This document shows, piece after piece, positions 16,443-24,328 of a stretch of 64,000 bases of DNA. Within the stretch, counting starts at the first letter, position 1. Each line of letters begins with the position of its first letter. The DNA lies in the NCBI GenBank assembly GCA_050486405.1, contig JBJHDF010000007.1, positions 1-64,000 on the forward strand. The letters are read 5' to 3'. Both the position numbers and the translations under genes were made by a program. Below the pieces are notes generated by a model. That model was not told the origin of the DNA and searched no databases. It was given only the letters and a program-made list of their open reading frames with translations. Source of the stretch: JBJHDF01 sp050486405. GTDB taxonomy: Bacteria > Pseudomonadota > Gammaproteobacteria > Pseudomonadales > Cellvibrionaceae.

Positions 16443-17489
16443 GTGCCCAAGTCTGCTTCCCGGTTTACCCTCGGCTATCGTCTGACATTGGCGGCCACGG
16501 CATTGTGTCTGGTGGTGGTGGTGCTGGGCGCGTTCACCCGGCTGGTGGATGCGGGACTGGGTTGTCCGGACTGGCCGGGTTGCTACGGTCACCTCACCTG
16601 GCCCATGTCCGACGAAGCCGTGGCCCGGGCCGATGCGGCCTTTCCGGAATTCCCCGTGGATCACGACAAGACCTGGCCGGAGATGGTGCACCGCTATTTC
16701 GCCGGGCTGCTGGGTCTGGTGATTCTCGGCCTGGCGCTGGCCACCTGGCGCTGGAGCCGGGAGAGCCCGCAGCGCGGCTACCCGGTTAAACACTGTTTTG
16801 GTCTGCTGGCGCTGGTGATCCTGCAGGCAGCTTTTGGTGCCTGGACCGTGACTCTGAAGCTCTGGCCCCAGGTGGTAGTGGCGCATCTGTTGGGCGGGTT
16901 TGCGACCTTGAGCTTGCTCTGGCTGCTGGCCCAGCGCTTCGGCAATCTCCATTGGCACCTGGCGGCCAGTGCGCGGGTGGCACTGCGCCGCCTAAAGCCG
17001 CTGGTCTGGCTGGCGCTGGTGGTGGTGGTCCTGCAAATCGCCCTGGGCGGTTGGGTGAGCGCCAACTACGCCGCTCTGGCCTGCACCGATTTCCCCACCT
17101 GTCGCGGCCAGTGGTGGCCGGACATGGATTTTGCCCAGGGCTTCAATTTTGCCCAGTCCATCGGCCCCAATTATCTTGGCGGGCTGCTGGAGAATGACGC
17201 GCGCAAGGCCATTCATGTTACGCACCGGTTGGGCGCCCTACTGGTAACGCTGGTGGTGGTGTTGCTTTGCTGGAAACTCTGGCGTCTGGGCGAGGCATCC
17301 TGTCGGCGTATGTCCGCCCTGATTGCCGGTGTTCTGCTGGTGCAACTGGCGCTGGGCGTAACCAACATTGTCGCGTCTCTGCCCCTGGCGGTGGCGGTGG
17401 CCCATAACGCCGGCGGTGCCCTGCTGCTGCTGACCCTTGTCACCCTGTTGCATCGCCAGTACACGGCGACGGAACGGGTGTCGTCGTGA
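16443..17489 (+). CDS. ctaA: Haem A synthase (COX15/CtaA)
   Basis: 348 aa from a GTG with AGGAGAGATAG upstream. Eight predicted membrane helices in two pseudo-symmetric halves. Family signatures are visible: GAFTRLVDAGLGCPDWPGCYG, MVHRYFAGLLG, GGWVSANYAALACTDFPTCRG and IHVTHRLGALLV, with the paired histidines that bind haem and the Cys pairs in the periplasmic loops. It oxidises haem O to haem A. Its stop overlaps ctaB by 4 bases. Confidence 0.95.
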   Translation: MPKSASRFTLGYRLTLAATALCLVVVVLGAFTRLVDAGLGCPDWPGCYGHLTWPMSDEAVARADAAFPEFPVDHDKTWPEMVHRYFAGLLGLVILGLALATWRWSRESPQRGYPVKHCFGLLALVILQAAFGAWTVTLKLWPQVVVAHLLGGFATLSLLWLLAQRFGNLHWHLAASARVALRRLKPLVWLALVVVVLQIALGGWVSANYAALACTDFPTCRGQWWPDMDFAQGFNFAQSIGPNYLGGLLENDARKAIHVTHRLGALLVTLVVVLLCWKLWRLGEASCRRMSALIAGVLLVQLALGVTNIVASLPLAVAVAHNAGGALLLLTLVTLLHRQYTATERVSS

Positions 17490-18382
17490 CCGAAACCACA
17501 ACCGCCGGTTGGCGCGATTACTACCAGCTGTGCAAACCCCGGGTGGTGATGCTGATGATCCTCACGGCGGTCATTGGCATGCTGCTGTCGGTGCCCGGCA
17601 TGGTGCCGCTGGATGTGCTGCTGATTGGCAATCTGGGCATTGCCCTGTGCGCCGGTTCCGCCGCGGCGGTCAACCATCTGGTGGACTGGCGCGTGGATCA
17701 GAAGATGGCGCGCACCTCCGGCCGGCCGGTGGCCATGGGCCGCGTGGCGCCGAAGCAGGCGGCGATCTTTGCCCTGGTGGTTGGCCTGCTGGGCATGACC
17801 CTGCTGGTGGTATTTATCAATGTGCTTACCGCTGTGCTGACGCTCGCATCGCTGCTCGGCTATGCGGTGGTCTACACCCTGTTTCTCAAGCGCGCCACAC
17901 CCCAGAATATTGTCATCGGCGGTATCGCCGGCGCCGCGCCGCCGCTGCTGGGGTGGACGGCGGTGACCGGAGAGATTCACGGTCACGCCCTGCTGCTGGT
18001 GCTGATCATTTTTGCCTGGACGCCACCGCACTTCTGGGCGCTGGCGGTGCACCGCAAGGACGAGTACGCCAAGGCGGACATTCCCATGCTGCCGGTGACG
18101 CACGGTGAGGGTTACACCAAGCTGCACATCCTGCTGTACACGGTGATCCTGATTCTGGTGACGCTGCTGCCGTTTATCACCGGCATGCTGGGCTGGCTCT
18201 ATCTGCTGGGCGCGGTTGTGCTGGGGGCCGGATTCCTGTACTGGTCGCTGGTGCTGATCTGGAGCAGGAAGCCCTCGGCCGGTATGAGTACTTTCAACTA
18301 TTCCATTGTCTACCTGATGGCCCTGTTTGTGGTGATGCTGCTGGACCATTATCTGATCACGCCGTCCCTGCGGTTGGTGTGA
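17486..18382 (+). CDS. ctaB: Protohaem IX farnesyltransferase (haem O synthase)
   Basis: 298 aa, GTG start overlapping the ctaA stop. UbiA-type prenyltransferase with nine predicted helices. The first Asp-rich motif appears as NHLVDWRVDQKMARTSGRP and the second as YAKADIPMLPVTHG; GGIAGAAPPLLGW and FAWTPPHFWALAVHRKDEY are typical of haem O synthases. It adds farnesyl to haem B, giving the substrate of CtaA. Confidence 0.95.
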   Translation: MTETTTAGWRDYYQLCKPRVVMLMILTAVIGMLLSVPGMVPLDVLLIGNLGIALCAGSAAAVNHLVDWRVDQKMARTSGRPVAMGRVAPKQAAIFALVVGLLGMTLLVVFINVLTAVLTLASLLGYAVVYTLFLKRATPQNIVIGGIAGAAPPLLGWTAVTGEIHGHALLLVLIIFAWTPPHFWALAVHRKDEYAKADIPMLPVTHGEGYTKLHILLYTVILILVTLLPFITGMLGWLYLLGAVVLGAGFLYWSLVLIWSRKPSAGMSTFNYSIVYLMALFVVMLLDHYLITPSLRLV

Positions 18383-18427
18383 CGTCGGCGCATCGGTGGA
18401 CGCGCGTTTGAAAATTCGGAGGCTAGT

Positions 18428-19102
18428 GTGACTGAACCGTCCAATCAGATTGATGAAGCGGCGCGCCTGCGCGGCATTCGCAATACCGTAATCATCCTGC
18501 TGGTGATTGTGGCGTCCATCATCGCCTACATGATGATTCGCGCCAGCATGGCGCCGGTGCTGAACCAGGAAGAGCTGCGCGAGCGCGGTGCGGTGGTGTT
18601 CGATCAGCCGCGCCGCTTTTCCGATCTGGAACTGGTGGATCACAAGGGCGAAGCCTTTACCCGGGAGCGGCTCGAAGGGCGCTGGTCACTGCTGTTTTTC
18701 GGTTTTACCCACTGCCCCGATATCTGCCCCATGACCATGGCGGATCTCGGTCGCCTGGTGGGTGATCTGCCGGAAGAGGTGGCGGCCAATACGCAGGTGG
18801 CATTGGTGACGCTGGACCCGGCCCGCGACACGCCGGACCAGTTGAGCGAATACGTGAACTACTTTCACCCGGAGTTTGTGGGTGTGACGGGTGAGTTTCT
18901 CGACCTGCGGCGCTTCGCCAACGAAGTGAATGTGGCCTTTTCGAAAGTGACCCTGGGCGATGATGACTACACGGTGGATCACAGCAGCAATATCGTCATC
19001 ATCAATCCCAAGGGTGACTACCACGGTTTTTTCCGCCCGCCGTTCGAACACGATCGGCTGAAGTCCACCTACCTGTCCATCTACCGCGCCTTCCGGTATT
19101 GA
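18428..19102 (+). CDS. SCO1/SenC copper chaperone
   Basis: 224 aa, GTG start with GGAGG upstream. An N-terminal helix (TVIILLVIVASIIAYMMIRA) anchors a periplasmic thioredoxin-like domain with the copper motif FTHCPDICPMTM (CxxxC at about 96-100) and the conserved histidine in TVDHSSNIVIINPKG. It delivers copper to CuA of subunit II. Last gene of the oxidase assembly cluster; the next gene converges 6 bases away. Confidence 0.93.
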   Translation: MTEPSNQIDEAARLRGIRNTVIILLVIVASIIAYMMIRASMAPVLNQEELRERGAVVFDQPRRFSDLELVDHKGEAFTRERLEGRWSLLFFGFTHCPDICPMTMADLGRLVGDLPEEVAANTQVALVTLDPARDTPDQLSEYVNYFHPEFVGVTGEFLDLRRFANEVNVAFSKVTLGDDDYTVDHSSNIVIINPKGDYHGFFRPPFEHDRLKSTYLSIYRAFRY

Positions 19103-19108
19103 TTAACA

Positions 19109-19948
19109 TCACGCGGCCCTGGCGGGTCTGATGGCCAGGGCTTCGGTGTCGTCGTGCCACTGCAGCTGCTCGCTGTAGTGCAGCAGGCGCATCTGGCCCT
19201 GGTGGTCTTCCACCAGCGCCGTGCAGCTCTCGATCCAGTCGCCGCAGTTGGCGTAGCGGATACCGTTTTCCTCGAACAGTGCCGGGTAGTGAATGTGCCC
19301 GCAGATAACGCCGTCGTAGCCACGGCGGCGCGCCTCGTCCATGGCCTCGCGCTGATAGGTGGCGATGGCCTGTTTCGCACCGCGAATGTTGCTCTTGATC
19401 AGCCCCGCCAGGGAAAAGTAGGGGCGTCCCATCCATTTGCGGCAGCGGTTGGCCCAGCGATTGATGAACAATAAAAAGTGATAGGCCATATCGCCGCAGA
19501 AGCGCGTGATCCAGCTCAGATTGATATAGGCGTCCATGGCGTCGCCGTGCATGATCAGCAGGTGCCTGCCGTCGGCGGTGACATACTCGTGTTCCAACGC
19601 CACCTCGATGGGCCCGAACCTCTGGCCGCAGTAGTGCCGGATGGGTTCGTCGTGATTGCCCGGCACATAGATCACGCGAATACCGCGATCGGCCAACTCG
19701 TAAAGTTTCAGCATCACCTGGTAGTGTTTCGCTGGCCAGCAGAAGCGACGCTTGAGCGCCCAGAGATCGATGATGTCACCCACCAGATACAGGGTTTCGC
19801 ACTGCAGGTGATCGAGAAAATCCAGCAGGTAATCGGCCTTGCAGTCGCGGTAGCCCAGATGGACATCCGAGATCCAGACGGTGCGGGCATTGATCAGGTG
19901 AGTGAGTTTCGGGATTTCGGGACTGGGGAGAGCGCGGTTGTCGGCCAT
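19109..19948 (-). CDS. LpxH-like UDP-2,3-diacylglucosamine diphosphatase family phosphoesterase
   Basis: 279 aa metallophosphoesterase. All five motif blocks are present: ISDVHLGY, LVGDIIDLW, VPGNHDEP, IMHGDAMDA and ICGHIHYP. The LpxH family cleaves UDP-2,3-diacylglucosamine in lipid A synthesis; this protein is longer than E. coli LpxH (240 aa) and resembles the paralogous group annotated as UDP-2,3-diacylglucosamine diphosphatase in marine bacteria. Whether it is the main LpxH cannot be judged. ATG start; the gene converges with SCO. Confidence 0.85.
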   Translation of the reverse strand: MADNRALPSPEIPKLTHLINARTVWISDVHLGYRDCKADYLLDFLDHLQCETLYLVGDIIDLWALKRRFCWPAKHYQVMLKLYELADRGIRVIYVPGNHDEPIRHYCGQRFGPIEVALEHEYVTADGRHLLIMHGDAMDAYINLSWITRFCGDMAYHFLLFINRWANRCRKWMGRPYFSLAGLIKSNIRGAKQAIATYQREAMDEARRRGYDGVICGHIHYPALFEENGIRYANCGDWIESCTALVEDHQGQMRLLHYSEQLQWHDDTEALAIRPARAA

Positions 19949-20055
19949 TGGACGCCTCCGATTGCGACGATACGGCCATTGTCAGCTTGTTGCGTGACAA
20001 CGGGGCAACAAAAGAATGAAGAATTCATGACAAGGGAAAAGGGAAAAGAAAGCCC

Positions 20056-20112
20056 AGTAGCCGCCTCATAAACGTAGCGAGCGTGCGCGTAGTAGTTTAT
20101 GTGGCGGCTACT
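20056..20112. repeat. Perfect-stem inverted repeat at the 3' end of znuB
   Basis: AGTAGCCGCC pairs exactly with GGCGGCTACT, and CATAAAC with GTTTATG, around a loop with GTAGCG and GCGTAGTA. The inner part matches the hairpins at 51878-51926 and 14583-14774, while the outer stem differs with compensating changes. It overlaps the last codons of znuB and may act as its terminator. Confidence 0.75.
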
Positions 20113-20899
20113 CGTTTGCGCTGCGGTTGAAGAAAAGACTCAATACAAAAAAGCCTGTGGCGGCGAGGACTATGGTGGGGCCGGCGGGGGGGTCCCAGAC
20201 AAAGGACGCGGCCAGGCCGAGGCAGACGGACAGGCCGCCGATGACGCTGGCCAGCACCGCCATCTGTTCCGGGGTGCGGGTCAGTCGGCGGCTGGCGGCG
20301 GCGGGAATAATCAGCAGGGCGGTGATCAGCAGCACCCCCACCACCTTCATGGCGATGGCGATGACCAGAGCCATCAGCAACATGAGCGCGGTGCGCACCG
20401 CCGTTACCGGTACGCCTTCCACCCGGGCCAATTCCTCGTGCACGGTGATGGCCAGCAACTGGCGCCAGAGCAGAGCCAGTAGTGACAATACGACAACGGC
20501 AATTACCCAGACGGTGATCACATCGGCGCGATTGGCGGCGAGAATGTCGCCGAACAGATAGGCCAGCAGATCGATGCGGCTGTCGGTGAACAGGCCGACG
20601 GTAATCAGCCCCAGAGCCAGGGTGGAGTGGGCCAGTATGCCCAGCAGGGTGTCCGTGGCCAGTTGCCGGTTCTGTTGCAGGGCCACCAGCATCAGCGCCA
20701 GCAGCAGGGCGCCGGTGGCCACGGCGATATTGATGTTCACCTCCAGCAGCAGGCCGAAGGTGACGCCCAGCAGTGCCGAGTGGGCCATTGTGTCGCCGAA
20801 GTAGGCCATGCGCCGCCACACGGCGAAGGCGCCCAGCGGGCCGGCGGCCAGGGCGACACCGAGACCGGTGAGTGTGGCGTAGAACATGAAGTCGGGCAT
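20108..20899 (-). CDS. znuB: Zinc ABC transporter permease ZnuB
   Basis: 263 aa with about eight membrane helices; family segments include GPLGAFAVWRRMAYFGDTMAH near the N-terminus and LLITALLIIPAAASRRL near the C-terminus. It forms the membrane channel for zinc import with ZnuC. Third gene of the zur-znuC-znuB unit, 13 bases after znuC. Confidence 0.93.
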   Translation of the reverse strand: MPDFMFYATLTGLGVALAAGPLGAFAVWRRMAYFGDTMAHSALLGVTFGLLLEVNINIAVATGALLLALMLVALQQNRQLATDTLLGILAHSTLALGLITVGLFTDSRIDLLAYLFGDILAANRADVITVWVIAVVVLSLLALLWRQLLAITVHEELARVEGVPVTAVRTALMLLMALVIAIAMKVVGVLLITALLIIPAAASRRLTRTPEQMAVLASVIGGLSVCLGLAASFVWDPPAGPTIVLAATGFFVLSLFFNRSANE

Positions 20900-20912
20900 G
20901 GGGGCTATTCCA

Positions 20913-21662
20913 CTATTTCTCCACTACATCGCCATGGTCGTCGTGGGCGTGATCGTGATGGTGGGTGTAGAGCGCCACCGGCGGCGTCCGGGTGCGGCCG
21001 AAGAGTTCCAGAAACGCCGGGTCGGCGGTCACCTGCTCCGGGTGTCCGTGGCAGCAGATGTGCTGGTTGAGGCAGATCACGGTGTCGGTGTTGGCCATCA
21101 CCAGATGCAGATCGTGGGACACCAGCAGCACGCCGCACTGGCGTTCCAGGCGAATGCGGTGAATCAGGTCGTAGAGTGCTGCCTGACCGGTGACGTCCAC
21201 GCCCTGCACCGGCTCGTCCAGCACCAGCAGTTGTGGGTCGCGCAGCAGGGCCCGGGTGAGCAGTACCCGTTGGGTTTCGCCGCCGGAGAGTTGCTGCATG
21301 GGAGTGTGCAGCAATTTGCCGATGCCGGTCAGCGCCTGGATCTCCTCCAGCGACGCCCGGGGGCGGCCGCCCAGGGTGAGAAAGCGTTTGACGCTGAGCG
21401 GCAGGCTGGGGTCTATGTGCAGTTTTTGCGGCATATAGCCGATGCGCAGGTTGGGCGCGCAGGTCACCCGGCCGCGGCTGGGGACGATCAGCCCGAGCAC
21501 CACCCGCACCAGGGTGGTCTTGCCGGCGCCATTGGGGCCGATAAGCGTGGTGATCTTGCCGCTGTGCAGGCTGAGGTCGGCGTCGTGCACTATATCGCGA
21601 CCGCCGCGCCGCACGGCGACACCGCGAACCTCGACCAGTGGTGCTGCGGGGGCTTGGCTCAC
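20913..21662 (-). CDS. znuC: Zinc ABC transporter ATP-binding protein ZnuC
   Basis: 249 aa from a GTG at 21662 that overlaps the zur stop codon (GTGA). The frame is open much further upstream, but that part is antisense-like sequence inside zur. Walker A GPNGAGKT, signature LSGGETQRV and Walker [13 protein letters not shown] are complete, and a His-rich C-terminus ([14 protein letters not shown]) probably binds zinc. It powers zinc import through ZnuB. Confidence 0.94.
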   Translation of the reverse strand: MSQAPAAPLVEVRGVAVRRGGRDIVHDADLSLHSGKITTLIGPNGAGKTTLVRVVLGLIVPSRGRVTCAPNLRIGYMPQKLHIDPSLPLSVKRFLTLGGRPRASLEEIQALTGIGKLLHTPMQQLSGGETQRVLLTRALLRDPQLLVLDEPVQGVDVTGQAALYDLIHRIRLERQCGVLLVSHDLHLVMANTDTVICLNQHICCHGHPEQVTADPAFLELFGRTRTPPVALYTHHHDHAHDDHGDVVEK

Positions 21663-22147
21663 GCGTCGCTCTTCCGGCAATCCGGGCAGAGGCCGGTTAC
21701 TTCCAGCGAGTGGGTTTCGGCGGTAAAGCCCAGGGATCTGGCGTTCTTTTCGATGGCGTCTTGAAGATTGCCCAGCCCCAGTTCCACCGCCACACCGCAA
21801 TGCCGGCAGAGCAGAAAGTGACCCTGATGCTGGTGCTGGGGGTCCGGGCAGCCGATGTAGGCGTTGAGCCCGTGGATGCGGTGGATCAGGCGCTGTTCCA
21901 GCAGAAAATCCAGCGCCCGGTAGACGGTGGGGGGTGCTATCTGGCGGGTGGTGGCGGCGGCCAGCATGTCCATCAATGGGTAGGCGCCCAGGGGTTTGTG
22001 GCTCTGCCAAATCAACTCCAGCACCTGCTCGCGCAGGGGTGTCAGGCGCACGCCGCGCTCCGCGCAGAGGTTGCGCGCGGCGGCCAGAGCGTCGCTCACG
22101 CAGTGGTCGTGATTGTGGGTCCGGCAGGCCAGGGGCGCTTCGCTCAT
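21659..22147 (-). CDS. zur: Zinc uptake regulator Zur (Fur family)
   Basis: 162 aa. Helix-turn-helix region [14 protein letters not shown]...[16 protein letters not shown], then a metal-binding dimerisation domain with [14 protein letters not shown] and a C-terminal CPDC that together make the structural zinc site. The second-row Cys and His pattern and the linkage to znuCB identify Zur, not Fur. It shuts off the zinc genes when zinc is plentiful and probably controls its own operon through the box at 22210-22224. Confidence 0.93.
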   Translation of the reverse strand: MSEAPLACRTHNHDHCVSDALAAARNLCAERGVRLTPLREQVLELIWQSHKPLGAYPLMDMLAAATTRQIAPPTVYRALDFLLEQRLIHRIHGLNAYIGCPDPQHQHQGHFLLCRHCGVAVELGLGNLQDAIEKNARSLGFTAETHSLEVTGLCPDCRKSDA

Positions 22148-22209
22148 GATTGGGTGTTGGTCCGTTGCGAAATTTCTCGGTGCTGTTTAATGGTCACCAC
22201 AGCGATTTG

Positions 22210-22224
22210 TGTTACTATATAACA
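22210..22224. promoter_or_regulatory. Zur operator between zur and znuA
   Basis: TGTTACTATATAACA is an inverted repeat (TGTTA/TAACA) matching the core of the gammaproteobacterial Zur box. It lies in the 109-bp divergent gap, 33 bases before the znuA start, so it can control both directions. The same 15-bp pattern with two changes recurs upstream of the dksA-like gene. Confidence 0.8.
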
Positions 22225-22256
22225 ATATGCTCACTCTTGCCTGTTGACCTAACTCC

Positions 22257-23165
22257 ATGACATCGAGTTTCATTTCCTGCCTGCGGGCGCTTGGCGTCTT
22301 TTGCCTGACCCTGATGCTGGCTCTGCCGGTGCAGGCCGAGTTACAGGTGCTTGCCAGTATAAAGCCTCTGGGGCTGATTGCCGAGGCCGTGGCCGGCGAC
22401 AGCGCCCAGGTGCGGGTACTGCTGCCGGCCTCGGCATCGCCCCACGATTACCCGCTGCGCGCTTCGGACATGCGGTTGCTTGAAGCGGCGGACCTGGTGG
22501 TCTGGGTGGGGCCGGAACTGGAGAGCTTTCTGCAGCGACCCCTGCGCGGCGTGCCGGGTCAGCGTCAACTGACACTGCAGACCTTGTCGGGGTTGGTCTG
22601 GCCGGAGGGCAGCCACGGCCACCGCCACGGCGACCACCACCATGAGCGGGATCCGCACCTGTGGTTGAATCCCCACAACGCCGTGGTGGTGGCGGCCAGC
22701 CTGGCGTCATCCATGGCCGATCTGGACCCGGACAATGCCGAGGTGTACCGGGCCAACAGCCGGCATTTCGCCGAGGAGATGGAGGCGCTGGACACGCAAT
22801 TGCGGCAGGCAATGTCACCGCTGGCGGACAGGGGTTTTGCTGTGTACCACGACGCTTACGGACACTTCGTTTCCCGCTACGGGCTGCTGCAACTGGGCCA
22901 TGTGACCGTTACACCGGAGCGTCGACCGGGTGCCCGGCACCTGCATCGGCTGCGCGGGCAGTTGCGCGATAACGCCGTGTGCCTGTTTGCGGAACCGCAT
23001 TACGACATGCGGATGGTGGAGGATTTGGCCCGGGAGTTGCGTTTGCGCGTGGGCACACTCAACCCCCTGGGCGACCAGGAAGTCACCAGTTACCGGCAGT
23101 TGATGGAAAACCTCGCGGCGGATTTTTCAGCCTGCCTGGCGGGCGAGGGCATCGTCGACGGCTGA
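22257..23165 (+). CDS. znuA: Zinc ABC transporter periplasmic binding protein ZnuA
   Basis: 302 aa. Signal peptide ending near MLALPVQAE. Typical cluster A-I substrate-binding protein: LLPASASPHDYPLRASDM, a His-rich loop (GHRHGDHHHERDPHLW) and a second His in YHDAYGHFVSRYGL, which together provide the zinc ligands. It captures zinc in the periplasm for ZnuBC. Divergent from zur with a shared Zur box. Its last 39 bases overlap the convergent gene 23127-23411. Confidence 0.94.
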   Translation: MTSSFISCLRALGVFCLTLMLALPVQAELQVLASIKPLGLIAEAVAGDSAQVRVLLPASASPHDYPLRASDMRLLEAADLVVWVGPELESFLQRPLRGVPGQRQLTLQTLSGLVWPEGSHGHRHGDHHHERDPHLWLNPHNAVVVAASLASSMADLDPDNAEVYRANSRHFAEEMEALDTQLRQAMSPLADRGFAVYHDAYGHFVSRYGLLQLGHVTVTPERRPGARHLHRLRGQLRDNAVCLFAEPHYDMRMVEDLARELRLRVGTLNPLGDQEVTSYRQLMENLAADFSACLAGEGIVDG

Positions 23166-23411
23166 CGGCGGCACCCTGAGCCTGACTCCGCGAGAGGTCA
23201 GAGCGTCTATCTGACGCTTGTTCAATTCCATCACAAAGGCGTCATAGCAGCGGCGCACATCCCGCTGGGAGGTGTCGGCGCAACCGTTGAGCAGTTGCAG
23301 AACCCCTTCCGGGCTGGACAGTTTGTGTCGCACGCCAGTCTGGTGATAGTACTGGCTGGCCAGTTGCTGCAGGCGGTAGATGCCGGACTGGGAGAAGATT
23401 AACGTATCCAC
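23127..23411 (-). CDS. Conserved-looking hypothetical protein (94 aa)
   Basis: Soluble protein beginning MDTLIFSQSGIYRLQQLASQ from a GTG with AAAGGGA about 8 bases upstream, which supports the start. Predicted helical, two cysteines. It overlaps the 3' end of znuA in the opposite direction. No family recognised. The 68-codon frame further upstream (23399-23605) looks spurious, so 23412-23662 is without a supported gene. Confidence 0.5.
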   Translation of the reverse strand: MDTLIFSQSGIYRLQQLASQYYHQTGVRHKLSSPEGVLQLLNGCADTSQRDVRRCYDAFVMELNKRQIDALTSRGVRLRVPPSAVDDALARQAG

Positions 23412-23662
23412 GGTATGTTCCCTTTACGTTGAGCCAAGTTGAGCCAAAGACAGAGCGTCCCTCCAGTGTAGGCGAGAGCTGCGGCCTGTCCTCCTCGGAG
23501 ATCACGGAAAAATCCGCCAATTGTCAGAAGTGTGATGCCGGTGGCTACAACGCAGCGGAAAGTGCGAACAAATCGAAATAATGTCGGGGCGAACATAATG
23601 GACAAGGCCGGGAAGAAGCGCTCTTGCTGAGGCCTCTTGCCGACCTTTGGCCTGATTGTCGA

Positions 23663-23950
23663 TCAGTTGTCCAGCTCACGGGTCAGTTCGAATTGCTGTT
23701 CCAGGCGCTGGTTCAGCTCCTGGTGCAGACGTTCGGCCAAACCGGCCATAGGATCGACTACGGGGTTGTGGGCCGCCGTGGGCGAGCGGCGTGGGGCCAG
23801 ATCCTCGGCAGTCCACTGGCTGGTCCTGAAATTGCCGGATGCGGCAACGGTCAGGTGCTCTTGTTCGCTGGCCGGCTTTTCGGCGGAGACGGCGGTCCCC
23901 GCCATAAGAACTGCCAAGCCAATGGAAATTAATGTGCCCAGTGTTTTCAT
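23663..23950 (-). CDS. Small exported protein of unknown function (95 aa)
   Basis: From the ATG at 23950, which has a strong AAGGAGGGTGACACC leader, the protein begins with a clear signal peptide (MKTLGTLISIGLAVLMAGTAVSA). The mature part is about 70 residues, hydrophilic, and ends in a Leu/Gln/Glu-rich helix (LAERLHQELNQRLEQQFEL) that could be a coiled coil. No cysteine or known domain. The longer open frame upstream is Pro/Gly-rich and unlikely to be translated. Confidence 0.65.
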   Translation of the reverse strand: MKTLGTLISIGLAVLMAGTAVSAEKPASEQEHLTVAASGNFRTSQWTAEDLAPRRSPTAAHNPVVDPMAGLAERLHQELNQRLEQQFELTRELDN

Positions 23951-24328
23951 GGTGTCACCCTCCTTAGGTTTGCCATTGGGCGGCGCCCCGCCCTGGTATT
24001 GCCGGGCGCCGGTCGGCGGCTCGGCCCTTGTGGGGCTCTGCCGCATATCGCTTTGTACAAATTGCCAGAATATGTTACTCATGGTAACACTATTGGTGAT
24101 ACTAGACTAGTGGTGTTTCAAAAATGTTAACAGAAATCACAAAAAAATATGTTTTTTCATATGATTATATTCATTATCCAGAAATGATATGAAGTTAACA
24201 TTTTCGTAACGACAGGTAACACATTCGGAATGTGACTCACCGGACCGACACTCGGGTGACGTGCGGCCGGCCCCGCAACTGGTGTATCCTCTCGCCTGTA
24301 ACCGGCATCCTCGAAGCGGACCTCCCCC

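Noticed and set aside
23399..23605. 68-codon minus-strand frame between the 94-aa gene and the small exported protein
   Set aside because: It overlaps the well-supported start and ribosome binding site of 23127-23411 and has no family resemblance.
24073..24089. TGTTACTCATGGTAACA palindrome as a third Zur box
   Set aside because: The half-sites are separated by 7 bases, not 5 as in the two good boxes, and the gene behind it has no zinc-related feature.
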